NCBI RefSeq assembly: GCF_002157855.1
Contig: NZ_CP020880.1
Location: 2,356,001-2,420,000, forward strand
From: Sutcliffiella horikoshii
GTDB lineage: Bacteria > Bacillota > Bacilli > Bacillales > Bacillaceae_I
Length of the DNA stretch: 64,000 nt
Direction of reading: 5' to 3'
A model generated the notes under the pieces. That model saw only the letters and a list, made by a program, of their open reading frames with translations, did no database searches and was not told where the DNA came from. Both the position numbers and the translations under genes were made by a program. This document shows, piece after piece, positions 8,221-18,391 of the stretch (positions are counted from its first letter, which is position 1; each line of letters begins with the position of its first letter).

Positions 8221-9489
8221 ATGCGAAGAGAATCGGAGAATATTAGTATTTTTTCCATCACGTCTACTTCCTTTATTCTTGTGCTTGGAAATTCTATGCT
8301 TATTCCAGTGCTGCCTGAAATCCGTCATGATCTTCACCTGACTCAAGTACAAGCCAGCCTTATCCTATCGATATTTTCCATCGCGGGAGCAGTCACCATC
8401 CCTTTCATCGGCTATTTGTCAGACAGGTTCTCCCGAAAGCATATTATCCTTGCATCTCTTTTGCTTTATGGTATTGGCGGATTGGTTTCAGGTACAGCTT
8501 CCATCCTACAAACATCTTTTTCATTTGAGGGAATCATTTTTGGCAGGGTTCTTCAAGGGATAGGCTCGGCTGGTACAGCTCCAATTGCAATGGCAATAGT
8601 GGCAGATTTGTTTTCAGGAAGTAAACAGTTGAAGGTATTGAGTTTAATGGAGACAACCAATAGTATGGGGAAAGTAGTATCACCTTTGATTGGAGCACTT
8701 ATAGCACTGTTCATGTGGTATTATATTTTCTTTGTCTTTCCTCTTGCTTGCAGTATTTTGTTTATATTGTTCTATTTTTATGTTAATGACGAGGCTTCAT
8801 CTTCTGAAAAATTGGTTTTCAAGAAATATGTAAGCCATTTAGCAGGGGTTATGAAAGAGAATAAGTTTTATTTACTTACTAGTTATAGTGCAGGTGCACT
8901 TTGTCTTTTCCTGCTTTTTGGCATTTTATTTTATTCTTCTGACCGTTTGGAGAGTCAGTTTGAGACGCATGGATTTATGAATGGGGTTATACTGTCTTTC
9001 CCGCTTTTGTTTTTGACGGTTGCTTCTTTTCTTACTGGAAATGTAATTGGAAAGTTCAGCAACTACATCAATCGAATTCTTATTGTGAATTTTTTGCTTC
9101 TGAGTCTTTTTCTACTAGTGATAATGCTTAATGAAAGCCTTTGGTGGACAATTTTGATCATTTCTTTTATTAGTACTTCCATTGGTATTGTTTTACCATG
9201 TATGAATGCCATCATCACTAATTCTGTAAGAAAAGAAGCGCGAGGATTTGTGACGGCTCTGTACGGTTCGGTCAGATTTGTCGGTATAGCGCTTGGACCT
9301 ATTGCGTTTGGCTATTTTATGGAAGTCTCTATTTCCACGAAATTTATGTTATCTTCATTACTCTGCCTAATACAAGCCGTCCTTTGCTTCTTTTATTTAA
9401 ACAAGAAAGATAAGAACATTTCGTTTCAGACCATCATCAACTGGTTTTCCATATTCCACATACCATCAAGAAAAAAGCAAAGAGGCTGA
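8221..9489 (+). CDS. MFS drug/solute exporter (DHA1 type)
   Basis: 422 residues with 12 predicted membrane helices. Motif A between helices 2 and 3 is clear (GYLSDRFSRKHI). Helix 5 carries the antiporter motif C-like GKVVSPLIGALIAL, typical of proton-driven exporters of the DHA1 family. GGAGG stands seven bases before ATG 8221. It stands alone and diverges from the sco gene. The closest types are bacillibactin, multidrug or tetracycline-like exporters; the substrate cannot be told from sequence. Confidence 0.88.
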   Translation: MRRESENISIFSITSTSFILVLGNSMLIPVLPEIRHDLHLTQVQASLILSIFSIAGAVTIPFIGYLSDRFSRKHIILASLLLYGIGGLVSGTASILQTSFSFEGIIFGRVLQGIGSAGTAPIAMAIVADLFSGSKQLKVLSLMETTNSMGKVVSPLIGALIALFMWYYIFFVFPLACSILFILFYFYVNDEASSSEKLVFKKYVSHLAGVMKENKFYLLTSYSAGALCLFLLFGILFYSSDRLESQFETHGFMNGVILSFPLLFLTVASFLTGNVIGKFSNYINRILIVNFLLLSLFLLVIMLNESLWWTILIISFISTSIGIVLPCMNAIITNSVRKEARGFVTALYGSVRFVGIALGPIAFGYFMEVSISTKFMLSSLLCLIQAVLCFFYLNKKDKNISFQTIINWFSIFHIPSRKKQRG

Positions 9490-9512
9490 CTTTACTGTCA
9501 ACCTCTTTGTTT
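9474..9512. terminator. Bidirectional terminator between MFS gene and VWA operon
   Basis: AAAGAGGCTGAC / GTCAACCTCTTTG with T-rich tails on both strands; the MFS stop codon lies in the left arm. Confidence 0.85.
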
Positions 9513-12277
9513 TATCTACGTTTTCTGTTCTTTGCTTTTAACAGTTGATTCATACGATCCTCTGTCGCTTTTGTTTCTTTTGGTTTTTCTTCTGTTTCTT
9601 TTCGTGGTTTAAATTCTTTCATTTGTTCCATTTTCGGCTCTTCTCTTTTTACAGGTTGACTTGATATTAGTGGCTCTTTCTTTCTTTTAATTACAGGCGT
9701 TTTCCATTTTCTCTCTGATTTGACCTTTTCCTCTTTCTGCTTCCCTTTTTTCCAGAAGGCAAGGGGCATCAATCCAAACCTCCTTACAAAGATTTCAATT
9801 ATCAACAGGAAAAAAGCAAGGATGATAAAAGGCAGCCAAACCGTCTGAGATTGATACACATTTTTATGAAAAGGACGGAAGGCATCTTTAGGATCTTGTA
9901 ATAGCATTCCATACTGATTAGAAGCAATACTTTCAAGCAACTCCACATTTACAGGCCTTTGTTCAAATTCCGTGGAAAAAGGGACAACCATGCCGCTTGT
10001 AAAGGTAGAGACTGTCTCCCCTTCCTCTTCTTGTGTAATGTTGAGGAAGTAAATATCGGGAATGGCTGTAAATTCTACTTCGTACTGGCCAGGTCCCACC
10101 ATTTTACTTTTAGCGTCTTCTATAATCTGCCCCTTATTGTTTGATATGGATATAGAAACCGGCATTAATAGATCCTCAGTTGCTTCCACCTTCACAGAAG
10201 CTTTACCTCCATCAACGGAGGTAGTGATGTCATAAGCACCTTGCTCATAGGATGGCAATGACCATGTCACCATTTCGTTCCAAAAAGAGGTCCATTCTTC
10301 CCACGATGGAAATCCACCACTCCAGGCTCCGGAAACATCGGAGGTCCAGGCGATCGTTCTCCCAAGGCCGTAATTCATACGAGCGAGGATCGGGTCTTCT
10401 TTTTCACTTGATATGATCTGTTCTGCCCTGGATTTCAAGGTGGTTGCAATATACGTATTTAAAAACGGTGTCCCACTTTCAAATCTTTTGGACCATTCAT
10501 ATCCTGCATAGACAGTCGGTACATGCGGATTGTCTTCAATATATGTTTTGGTAGTAAGGGCGGTTTCTCTTGAAAGAATACTTGGTACTGCGCTAGCCTC
10601 ATATACTTCGTAAAACCTACCTGTTCCTATTTCTGCAAGTTCCTCCAACAGGGACGTATCTGCATCTCCACCGATCGCTACAGTGGATAATGTTACATTG
10701 TTCGTTAACCCTTCTTCGATGATTTCTTCATAAGGCCCATCATTGGATTGTCCATCGGTTAATAGAATAATATGCTTGCGTTTTAGGTCCATCTCATTCA
10801 ATTGCTGATAAGCCTGGTTTAGGGCTGGAAAAATATCTGTTCCACCACCCAATGCTGTTGAACGAATGGTTTCAATAACCTCATCTTTATTTTTGATCGG
10901 TTCTGTCTCAACGACTGCCCAAGCCTCCGTGTCAAACGCAATAAATCCAAATGTGTCTTCCTCTTTTAACAGTTCCACTGAACGAGCTGCAGCTTCTTTC
11001 GCTAAATCAAATTTTTCTCCCATCATACTTCCTGAACGGTCCAGTACAATGATTAAACCAAGTGAAGGAATTTCCTTTTTCCCTTTTACATCCATTTCGA
11101 CCGGTAGAATTTTCTCTATCGGTGTCTGGAAATATCCACCGAGACCATAGGATTCATTGCCTCCTGTCATGGTAAAGCCTACACCAAAATCCTTTACTGC
11201 GGTTTCAATTAGATCCATTTGAGTAGCACTTAATAAATGACCGGAAACATTATGGAAAATAATACTTTCATAAGCCAAGAAACCACTTAGTGTCGTCGGC
11301 AACAGGCTTGGATGGATGCGATCAATTTTCCAGCCGCTTGCATCTAGTGCGCGAAACACATTATCCCCCTCACCCTCTTGGTCGACCATAAGTACTTTAG
11401 GCTCTCCCGATACTTGTGTTAAAGAATGAGAGATATTGTTTTCCACAATTTCATCTGCTTTAGGAAAAATTTCTGCTTTAAATGTGTACAATCCAGGATC
11501 TGTTAATGGAATGGAATAGGAATAGTTATTCGACCCTTTTGCCACATCAACTTCTTCTTTTATAATGGTTTCATTTTTATGAGTGATATGCAGGGTGGCT
11601 GTTGTGTCCACATTGGCCTCTAAACCAATTTGGAAGGGGACCACTTCCCCTTCAAAGCTTGATTGTGGCGTATGAAAGGATTGAAGCGACACATCTTCCA
11701 CATATGGTGACTGAAAAGCCATGGCATCCATCTCTATATTTCTCCCTGAATAGAAGGTGGATTGCCTTGCACTATTCCCATTTGTCTCTACTCCATCAGT
11801 CATCAAAACAATTCTTCCTTTACGATCCTCCGGGATATAATTTGCAGCAAATTCCAATCCCTCTTCTATGTTTGTGAATTGAGAACTGTCATTTATAGAA
11901 AGTTGTTGAATCGTCTCTTGTTGATTGGTAAAGGAACGTTCAAGTTTCGGTTTTTCCGAAAACGTAACAATGCTATAACTATCTTCTTCTTTTTTTTGCT
12001 TGATTGCTTGATTAATCGAGGAAAGGATATCCCCTTCCATCCTTTTTACACTGTCGGACTGATCAACAAGAAAAACGGTATGTGTCCCATTTACAGAGGA
12101 AAGAAAAGATGGCATACATAACCCAAGTATCAGTAACAAATAGATAATGCTTCGTAAGGAGATGATCACGTACTCCTTTTTCCGCTTTGTTTTCTTCTTA
12201 CGGCAAAACAGAACAAGACTGATTAGGACCGGAATAAGGAATAAAAGCATGAGAGGGTGTTCAATTTGAAATTCCAC
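9512..12277 (-). CDS. Large VWA-domain membrane protein, last gene of MoxR/DUF58/VWA operon
   Basis: 921 residues. Two N-terminal helices (about 8-25 and 40-60) are followed by a degenerate VWA-like domain (VFLVDQSDSVKRM) with TDGVETNG. Next come a beta-sandwich region and a glutamine-amidotransferase-like segment (GFTMTGGNESYGLGGY). A full VWA domain near residues 400-570 has intact MIDAS DRSGSMMG, a GGGTD loop and LLTDGQSN. A C-terminal helix (LPFIILAFFLLIIEIFV) leads to a very basic, Glu/Lys-rich cytoplasmic tail. GTG start with GGGAGG. It overlaps the upstream gene by 17 bases. The VWA domain probably binds a partner protein under control of the MoxR ATPase. Actual function unknown. Confidence 0.85.
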   Translation of the reverse strand: MEFQIEHPLMLLFLIPVLISLVLFCRKKKTKRKKEYVIISLRSIIYLLLILGLCMPSFLSSVNGTHTVFLVDQSDSVKRMEGDILSSINQAIKQKKEEDSYSIVTFSEKPKLERSFTNQQETIQQLSINDSSQFTNIEEGLEFAANYIPEDRKGRIVLMTDGVETNGNSARQSTFYSGRNIEMDAMAFQSPYVEDVSLQSFHTPQSSFEGEVVPFQIGLEANVDTTATLHITHKNETIIKEEVDVAKGSNNYSYSIPLTDPGLYTFKAEIFPKADEIVENNISHSLTQVSGEPKVLMVDQEGEGDNVFRALDASGWKIDRIHPSLLPTTLSGFLAYESIIFHNVSGHLLSATQMDLIETAVKDFGVGFTMTGGNESYGLGGYFQTPIEKILPVEMDVKGKKEIPSLGLIIVLDRSGSMMGEKFDLAKEAAARSVELLKEEDTFGFIAFDTEAWAVVETEPIKNKDEVIETIRSTALGGGTDIFPALNQAYQQLNEMDLKRKHIILLTDGQSNDGPYEEIIEEGLTNNVTLSTVAIGGDADTSLLEELAEIGTGRFYEVYEASAVPSILSRETALTTKTYIEDNPHVPTVYAGYEWSKRFESGTPFLNTYIATTLKSRAEQIISSEKEDPILARMNYGLGRTIAWTSDVSGAWSGGFPSWEEWTSFWNEMVTWSLPSYEQGAYDITTSVDGGKASVKVEATEDLLMPVSISISNNKGQIIEDAKSKMVGPGQYEVEFTAIPDIYFLNITQEEEGETVSTFTSGMVVPFSTEFEQRPVNVELLESIASNQYGMLLQDPKDAFRPFHKNVYQSQTVWLPFIILAFFLLIIEIFVRRFGLMPLAFWKKGKQKEEKVKSERKWKTPVIKRKKEPLISSQPVKREEPKMEQMKEFKPRKETEEKPKETKATEDRMNQLLKAKNRKRR

Positions 12278-14075
12278 GTCTGTAAACCTCCCATTCTACC
12301 AATAGTACGACAAGAGCAAGTATTAAAAACAAATAAGATATGTTTTTGCTTGTTGTTGTCTCCTTTTCTTGATCAACAGAGGATTCTGCCGATATGGTAA
12401 AGCTCTCTTCTGTCTGGATCGACTTTTCTGTATCCTCTAACATGATAGTAAAAGTCCTGGACTTCTCTTTTTGGTCCTTTGTTTCTCTTAGTGTATACAA
12501 ACCTGGGGTATGAGGAAGTTCAATTGGTTGTTCAAAGGTATTGTAAGCGAAGACCACCTCATTATCCTCATTGAGGATTTCCGCTTTTCTAACATCAGAT
12601 GCGGGAAAATAATCCATCGTCTGACCAGGATAAAAATATCCCAACATGCCCTTGTTCTGTGTTAATTCCTGAATAGAATGGAACATGAATAACGGGAAAC
12701 CCGCATGAAGCGGCCAATCACTCGAACCAAGTTCAAATGTAACCACTATTATAGGGTCACCTTCATAAATTCCTGAGAGAATCAGCGGCGTTTCTCCCCG
12801 GCTTGCAACTACATCTAATGAAGAAAGTTCTTTTGAAGTAAATGCCTTTTCCACATAAACATTCTCCATTTCCACTGATTGCGTTAATGGATCTGCCATA
12901 TTTGCCGATACGTCACCAGTAAGTTCTACCTCATCTTCACCATCTTCACCTGATAGGAACACTAACTTAGGACCAGAAGGCCAGTCGCTTCTCGCCACCC
13001 CTTTAATTAGATGGACACCATCGAAGTTATTTTCCTCTGTTGAATTTGAGGAAAGGTGAATGACATTGGTGCTTGCTATTTCAACAGCCTTTCTCGCAAA
13101 TGGGTGAATATCCTTATGAACGTAAACTGTAGGGTCTTGTTGCTGCCCCAGAAAAGCGAATTGCTCATTATCTAACTTATATTGCTTATCTCCACTCACG
13201 ACAGCTCTATACATTGTCGCAGGTGGCAGTTCTTCAAGATAAATAGTCTTTACTTTGTTGCCTTCCACCTTCTCTGTAACTTGTTGTAAGACTTCCTCCC
13301 CATCATTATAGATAGATAAGTCAAAGTCGGCGGAAACGTCCCCTTCATTTTTCACAGTAACTACACCAACTACTTTGTTTTCACGCATGGTTATCCCAAA
13401 TGTTTCTATTGCTAAGTTCAGGTGGGATTCACCTATGTTGTGTGCAAAAAAGGTCGTGTTCTTATGAAGCTCCAATGATGTTTTTTTGGAAAAATTATCG
13501 GTTAAAAGCTGTATGTTTCCGTTCTCTTCTCCTAGTAGACTCTTAGCCAAATTGATGGAATCCATCAAATTTGCTGAAGCGTAAGTAGGTCCAAGGTCTT
13601 CTACAAGTTTAACTATTTCTTTTTGTGACTGAGACCTTTCCAATAGTATCTCAGGGGTCTCTTTGGCAACTATAATGGTCATTTCTTGATCATCCCCTTT
13701 ATCAAGTGTTTGCACCATTTTCTCCTTGGCCAACTCCAGGCGCGACTTTTCTCCTTCGAGTGCGGTCATGGATGCGGATGTATCCACAATGAAAATAAGA
13801 TGGTCTCCTTCTATTCCTTCCTTCTCAAAGAAAGGCTGCGTCAAAGTGAAAATTAGAAATAAAAGAGCCAATAACTGAAGATATAACAGCAGATGGTGCT
13901 GTAGCTTCCTCCACCATGCCTGGGCTTCAAATTCGTTCATCCATTCCTGCCATAACAAAACAGAAGGAATCGCTTTTTTATCATACTGCTTCCGGAAAAA
14001 ATACATCAAGATAACTAAAAGTAAAAATGCACTGAACAAAAAATATATTGGTGCTGTAAAACCCATCCCCATCAC
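12261..14075 (-). CDS. BatA-like membrane protein with VWA domain
   Basis: 604 residues. The N-terminus is a BatA-type membrane segment (two helices, residues about 5-25 and 58-80), then a VWA domain with MIDAS-like DTSASM near residue 97. A long extracytoplasmic beta-rich region and a final helix (NISYLFLILALVVLLVEWEVY) complete it. Several starts are possible (GTG 14075, ATG 14072, ATG 14066); all sit over the DUF58 stop. The pairing of BatA-type and VWA proteins with MoxR and DUF58 recurs across bacteria and is linked to envelope stress or complex assembly, but no substrate is known. Confidence 0.85.
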   Translation of the reverse strand: MMGMGFTAPIYFLFSAFLLLVILMYFFRKQYDKKAIPSVLLWQEWMNEFEAQAWWRKLQHHLLLYLQLLALLFLIFTLTQPFFEKEGIEGDHLIFIVDTSASMTALEGEKSRLELAKEKMVQTLDKGDDQEMTIIVAKETPEILLERSQSQKEIVKLVEDLGPTYASANLMDSINLAKSLLGEENGNIQLLTDNFSKKTSLELHKNTTFFAHNIGESHLNLAIETFGITMRENKVVGVVTVKNEGDVSADFDLSIYNDGEEVLQQVTEKVEGNKVKTIYLEELPPATMYRAVVSGDKQYKLDNEQFAFLGQQQDPTVYVHKDIHPFARKAVEIASTNVIHLSSNSTEENNFDGVHLIKGVARSDWPSGPKLVFLSGEDGEDEVELTGDVSANMADPLTQSVEMENVYVEKAFTSKELSSLDVVASRGETPLILSGIYEGDPIIVVTFELGSSDWPLHAGFPLFMFHSIQELTQNKGMLGYFYPGQTMDYFPASDVRKAEILNEDNEVVFAYNTFEQPIELPHTPGLYTLRETKDQKEKSRTFTIMLEDTEKSIQTEESFTISAESSVDQEKETTTSKNISYLFLILALVVLLVEWEVYRRGISN

Positions 14076-14935
14076 CTAATCCAACCTTTAGAGGTCATCC
14101 TTTTGAATAAAATTTCTTCTACTTTCTCTCCTGTATGGCACACAAGGTATGAGATTCCCCTTTCAAAACAAAAGCTCTCAAGGAACTCCATCCTTTGTTG
14201 CATCTTTTCTTTATAACTCTTCCTTGTAAAATCTGAAACTGTCACATTTACTTCCTGATTGGTTTCGCTGTCAATCAGCATATAGTCGCCATCAAAACTT
14301 GGGTCTACTTCATCCTCTTCTAACACTTGCAACAAATATATTTGCTGTCGATTAGCTTGGATAATTTTCAAAGTGTGGATGACCGAGTCAAGAGGCTCCA
14401 ATAAGTCACTGATAACAATGGATACACTGCTTTTCCTTTGCACATGGTTTAAAGCAGCCTCAGAGAATAGTAGGGAGGACTCTTTCGCTTTTATCTCCTC
14501 TACATATTGAAGCATTTGATAGAGATGGCCTTTACCTTTACGATATAAATAAGGAGCCTGCTCTCCATGGACACTTATGATGGATATACGATCATCCTGA
14601 CTTAGCCCAATGTAGGCAAAGGAAGCTGTAAGTGTTTTGGCTAGCTGCCATTTGGCAGGGGAACTTGCCATAGAATTTGTACAATCTAGATAAATGGAAG
14701 CAGAGAGCTCTTGTTCATCTAGGTATCTCTTAATGTAGTGCTTTTGCGTACGTGCATAAATATTCCAATCCACTTGCCTAAGGTCGTCTCCCTGCTCATA
14801 CATGCGATAATCAGAGAAATCATGGGAGGCTCCGAACCTTGTCGACTTTCTTGTTCCTTTATGCCAGCTTCTCTTAAGCTTTCCTGCTTGAAGAGTATGG
14901 GCCTGTAGCTGCTTGGTTATCATTGAATTCAACAT
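14072..14935 (-). CDS. DUF58 protein
   Basis: 287 residues, soluble. It holds the DUF58 signature RMYEQGDDLRQVDWNIYARTQ near residues 44-63, followed by a degenerate VWA-like fold (SIYLDCTNSMASSP). B. subtilis YeaD is a relative. DUF58 proteins are almost always encoded beside MoxR ATPases and are thought to be adaptors between the ATPase and membrane VWA proteins. The end overlaps the next gene by four bases; only five bases separate it from the MoxR gene. Confidence 0.9.
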   Translation of the reverse strand: MLNSMITKQLQAHTLQAGKLKRSWHKGTRKSTRFGASHDFSDYRMYEQGDDLRQVDWNIYARTQKHYIKRYLDEQELSASIYLDCTNSMASSPAKWQLAKTLTASFAYIGLSQDDRISIISVHGEQAPYLYRKGKGHLYQMLQYVEEIKAKESSLLFSEAALNHVQRKSSVSIVISDLLEPLDSVIHTLKIIQANRQQIYLLQVLEEDEVDPSFDGDYMLIDSETNQEVNVTVSDFTRKSYKEKMQQRMEFLESFCFERGISYLVCHTGEKVEEILFKRMTSKGWIR

Positions 14936-14940
14936 AACAT

Positions 14941-15948
14941 TTACCTTACATTCATTACTTTATCAGTGTACTGAATGGCATCTTCAAGAATAAGATCTTC
15001 TTTCACCCCTGAAGCCTCCCCTTCAAAATTTAAGAATAAGCGGTGACGAAGGACTGGAATGGCAGCAAGCTTGATATCCCCTTTAGATACATGAAAGCGG
15101 CCAGAGCAAAAAGCTCTTGCTTTTGCTACCTTGATTAAACTTTGGACACCACGCGGGCCCACTCCATATCGGACATATTTTTTCACAAGCTCACTGGCAT
15201 ATTCTTCTTCAGGGTGTGTTGCCATGATGAGTTGTACAGTATAGTCTAACAATTCCTGTGAGACTAGTACTTCCTTTACAGCCAACTGGATTTTTTGCAT
15301 CTTCTCCGTAGTTAAGAGTTTTTGAACCTGATAGGATTCCGTACCTGTTGTTCTTTTGATAATCTCATATAGCTCTTCTTTCTTTGGATAGCCCATATTA
15401 ATTTTCAAAAGAAAACGGTCCATTTGCGCTTCGGGCAGCGGATACGTTCCTTCCATATCAATAGGGTTCTGAGTTGCGAGCACAAAGAATGGAGAGGAAA
15501 CCTTTCTCGTTTCACCCATGATGGTCACGGTCTTCTCCGCCATCGCTTCCAATAAGGAACTTTGTGTTTTAGGAGTGGCACGATTTATCTCATCGGCAAG
15601 AACAATATTTGAAAAAATAGGGCCTTCATGAAACACGAAGGATTGTTTTCCGTTTTCATGAATCTCAATCATTTTCGTACCGGTAATGTCAGATGGCATC
15701 AAGTCAGGAGTAAACTGGATTCTTGAAAAATCAAAGCTTAAAACTTCAGATATCGTACGAATAAGCATGGTTTTCCCCACACCAGGCATTCCTTCAAGCA
15801 AAGCATGGCCATCTGACAACATCGCCCAAATTAGTTGTTCAATCACTTCCTCCTGTCCAACAATCACCTTTCCGATTTCTTGTTTCACTTCATGCAATGT
15901 ATCTTGATAATATTGGAGTTCCTTTTCTTTCTCTTCCAAACTGATCAC
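14941..15948 (-). CDS. MoxR-family AAA+ ATPase
   Basis: 335 residues. Walker A is GMPGVGKTML, Walker B is ADEINRATP, sensor 1 is FFVLATQNPIDMEGTYPLPEAQ (split here only for description), and the arginine-finger and lid region follow (GPRGVQSLIKVAKARA). MoxR ATPases act as chaperone-like remodelers that insert cofactors or assemble membrane complexes with VWA partners. Such partners are encoded directly downstream. GTG start with AAGGGAG at correct spacing. It follows the upstream stop with no gap. Confidence 0.95.
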   Translation of the reverse strand: MISLEEKEKELQYYQDTLHEVKQEIGKVIVGQEEVIEQLIWAMLSDGHALLEGMPGVGKTMLIRTISEVLSFDFSRIQFTPDLMPSDITGTKMIEIHENGKQSFVFHEGPIFSNIVLADEINRATPKTQSSLLEAMAEKTVTIMGETRKVSSPFFVLATQNPIDMEGTYPLPEAQMDRFLLKINMGYPKKEELYEIIKRTTGTESYQVQKLLTTEKMQKIQLAVKEVLVSQELLDYTVQLIMATHPEEEYASELVKKYVRYGVGPRGVQSLIKVAKARAFCSGRFHVSKGDIKLAAIPVLRHRLFLNFEGEASGVKEDLILEDAIQYTDKVMNVR

Positions 15949-17538
15949 TTAATTTGCTCCCTTCGGATCCACTTCACTAAAGTATTGTTTGACGACATTT
16001 TCTAACTTTGCTGGCAATTGCATCCTATCAAGTGATTCCCTATAGGACTTTTCATAGGAAGAGAATACCTCTCCATACGGTCTAGCTTCCCCTCTTAAGG
16101 TCGGAGAATCAGGAGCATCTTCATATTCTGATTGTCCCTCTCCGGTTGGACCGCCATCTGTTTCATTTTGGATATCGCTTTGAACATTGGAGGGAACGGT
16201 AAAGGTTTGTTCACCTACACCAACACCAGCCCCAAGGCCTCCTCCTGCACCTTGACCTTGGCCTTGACCTAGGCTGCCTCCTCCTGCACCTTGACCTTGG
16301 CCCTGTCCTTGGCCATGACCCTGTCCTTGGCCTTGACCCTGTCCTTGGCCTTGACCTTGGCCTTGACCCTGTCCTTGTCCCTGACCTTGGCCTTGACCTT
16401 GGCCCTGACCTTGACCTTGATTTTGGTTTTGGGCAGTTTGATTTGCGGTAGGGTTGTTTGAATTAGATAAAGTTAGCTTTGAGGGGTTCAACCCAGCTTG
16501 CGACATCATCCCGTGTTGATTAGAAGCTGCTGCTTGGAGGGCATTTTGTAAAGCTTCCATATCTGAAAGAGCGGATATGTCCTGCAACATCTCCTCGAGT
16601 TGCTCTAATAATGCTTCCAGTTCCTCCTCAGATATTCCCTCCATATCCAAATTCGCTTGGTCTAAAAGGCTTTCCGAAAGTTCCGACAACTCTTTCTTCT
16701 CTTGGTCAGATAAGGAACCGATATTTTTTTTCATTTCATTAAGAAGTTTTTCTAGTTCCTCATTTTTTTTATTTAATGCAAGGTTCGCCAATGAATTATC
16801 TGGCTGATCTTTTGCAAGTTCTTTCAAGCTGTCTTCTTTTTCTTGAAGCTCTTTCATTTTTTCAGCTAAGTTATTTTCTTTTTCCATCAGCTCTTTCAAT
16901 AGCTCATCTGCATCTTTCTCATTTTTAAGATCTTTGAGCTCTTCTAACTCTTCGTTAATGCCTACGTTATCTTTTAACTCCTCGGCATTTTTTTTTACAT
17001 TTTCAAGCGTTTCCTCTACAATTTCACGTTCCGCCTCTACCGCCTCGGCCTCCTGCATTTTGGTGTTGGGAAACAAAATTAATAGGGTAATGGCGCAAAC
17101 GGTTAACAAGGTCATAAGTAATATTTTCGGTTGAAAATGTTTTAATTTTGCCTCTTTGATATCATTTTCTTTTCTCTTGAGATGGTGATAAGCCTCTTTA
17201 CGCTGTAGTTGTGCGACCAAGGAGGTATCCTTAACATAATCAAGGGCTGTGGCAAGTCTATCTTCTTCAAGAAATTCATCGGAATATTTTGCAGCATCCC
17301 ATGTTGAAGGTCTTTTTCTCCAGTAGAAGAGAAATACTGCTAAACAGACGCCTCCTGCTGACCAAAGGGCTTTTTCCAATAAGTACGGAGTTACGACAAC
17401 TCTAGCTACGATGAGCACACTTAAAAAGCTGACGCAAAATGCCAAGATGGCAAATTGCGTCTGTTTCGAAAGGCGTTGAAATCTGAGCTTTCTTCTGATG
17501 GAAATGAGAAACCTGATTATTTGATCGTTTTCCTTCAT
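15949..17538 (-). CDS. Membrane-anchored coiled-coil protein with Gly-Gln repeat tract
   Basis: 529 residues. Two or three membrane helices (about 28-50, 56-73, 138-158) are followed by a long Glu/Lys/Leu coiled coil (about 160-335). Then comes a low-complexity stretch of alternating Gly-Gln (about residues 371-432, encoded at about 16245-16430), and a short ordered C-terminus (FSSYEKSYRESLDRM, VKQYFSEVD). I know no named family. The coiled coil probably spans the cell wall region or links complex members. The repeat DNA is built of six-base CCTTGG/CCTTGA/CCCTGT units, so copy-number change would keep the reading frame. Confidence 0.8.
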   Translation of the reverse strand: MKENDQIIRFLISIRRKLRFQRLSKQTQFAILAFCVSFLSVLIVARVVVTPYLLEKALWSAGGVCLAVFLFYWRKRPSTWDAAKYSDEFLEEDRLATALDYVKDTSLVAQLQRKEAYHHLKRKENDIKEAKLKHFQPKILLMTLLTVCAITLLILFPNTKMQEAEAVEAEREIVEETLENVKKNAEELKDNVGINEELEELKDLKNEKDADELLKELMEKENNLAEKMKELQEKEDSLKELAKDQPDNSLANLALNKKNEELEKLLNEMKKNIGSLSDQEKKELSELSESLLDQANLDMEGISEEELEALLEQLEEMLQDISALSDMEALQNALQAAASNQHGMMSQAGLNPSKLTLSNSNNPTANQTAQNQNQGQGQGQGQGQGQGQGQGQGQGQGQGQGQGQGQGHGQGQGQGQGAGGGSLGQGQGQGAGGGLGAGVGVGEQTFTVPSNVQSDIQNETDGGPTGEGQSEYEDAPDSPTLRGEARPYGEVFSSYEKSYRESLDRMQLPAKLENVVKQYFSEVDPKGAN

Positions 17539-17545
17539 AGGTCAT

Positions 17546-18391
17546 CTACCCTTTTCGTGATCTCATATTTGGGCGTAACTTTTTAATACTAAGTAAAATC
17601 AAAACGATTGATATAGTGATATATGAAATGATCAACCCTATACCCAGGTGCATATCTATTCCAGTCACATTCTTCAATTCCATTGCTGCACCAGGCTCAA
17701 ACAGAGCTAGCATGACACCAAAGGGATTAAACATGGCGATAAAGTATGGAAGTGGGTTTGACTGTGCTCCAGTTGCTCCATATTGCGTAAAACTAATTGT
17801 GAACATGGTAATAATTGCTGTTCCCGCAGCAAGGAAAAATGCTACACCATACGTACATACCATCGCTACAATCGTTTTCCGTATTAGCGTGGAGAAGAAA
17901 ACGCCAATACTTCCCAAAGTAGCCATAGAGAGCAAATAAACACCGAAAGTCAATATCAGTAGCTTTGGTGAAATTCCACCAAATAAAAATACGATGCTAT
18001 ATAACGGCAAGCTCGAGATTACAATTAATAATAAAAATGATAGGGATGACACCAGCTTGCTGATAATGATACTTGTAGAAGATTGCTGTGTGGTCAAAAG
18101 AATGTTCAATGTCTGTTTTTCCCGCTCACTGCTTATGATTCCAGCTGTCAATCCAGGGGTCATAAAGAAGATTAAAGCCAACTGCACAAAAGCTAAGATC
18201 ATGAACATGTTTTTACTGTTTTCTGCCCGGAACATACCCATCGTGTTGAATCTAGTTTCCATGTAAATATAAAATAAGGCGATTAATCCTAGCACACCTA
18301 GGTAGAATAATATCCCCAAGAAGCTTTTGAAACTCCTGAAGCGTAACTTGAACTCTTTATTTAACATGGGGTTGATAAGTTGAGCTTTCAT
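17546..18391 (-). CDS. ABC-2 type transporter permease
   Basis: 281 residues with six membrane helices. It has the ABC-2/NatB-like amino-terminal layout (first helix at about 28, long loop, then five closely packed helices). The conserved SSEREKQTLNILLTT motif marks exporters of the ABC-2 group. Its start overlaps the ATPase stop as TAATG. The transporter lies between the secreted large protein and the coiled-coil protein in the same operon, so it probably exports or extracts the substrate handled by the MoxR/VWA set. Confidence 0.88.
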   Translation of the reverse strand: MKAQLINPMLNKEFKLRFRSFKSFLGILFYLGVLGLIALFYIYMETRFNTMGMFRAENSKNMFMILAFVQLALIFFMTPGLTAGIISSEREKQTLNILLTTQQSSTSIIISKLVSSLSFLLLIVISSLPLYSIVFLFGGISPKLLILTFGVYLLSMATLGSIGVFFSTLIRKTIVAMVCTYGVAFFLAAGTAIITMFTISFTQYGATGAQSNPLPYFIAMFNPFGVMLALFEPGAAMELKNVTGIDMHLGIGLIISYITISIVLILLSIKKLRPNMRSRKG

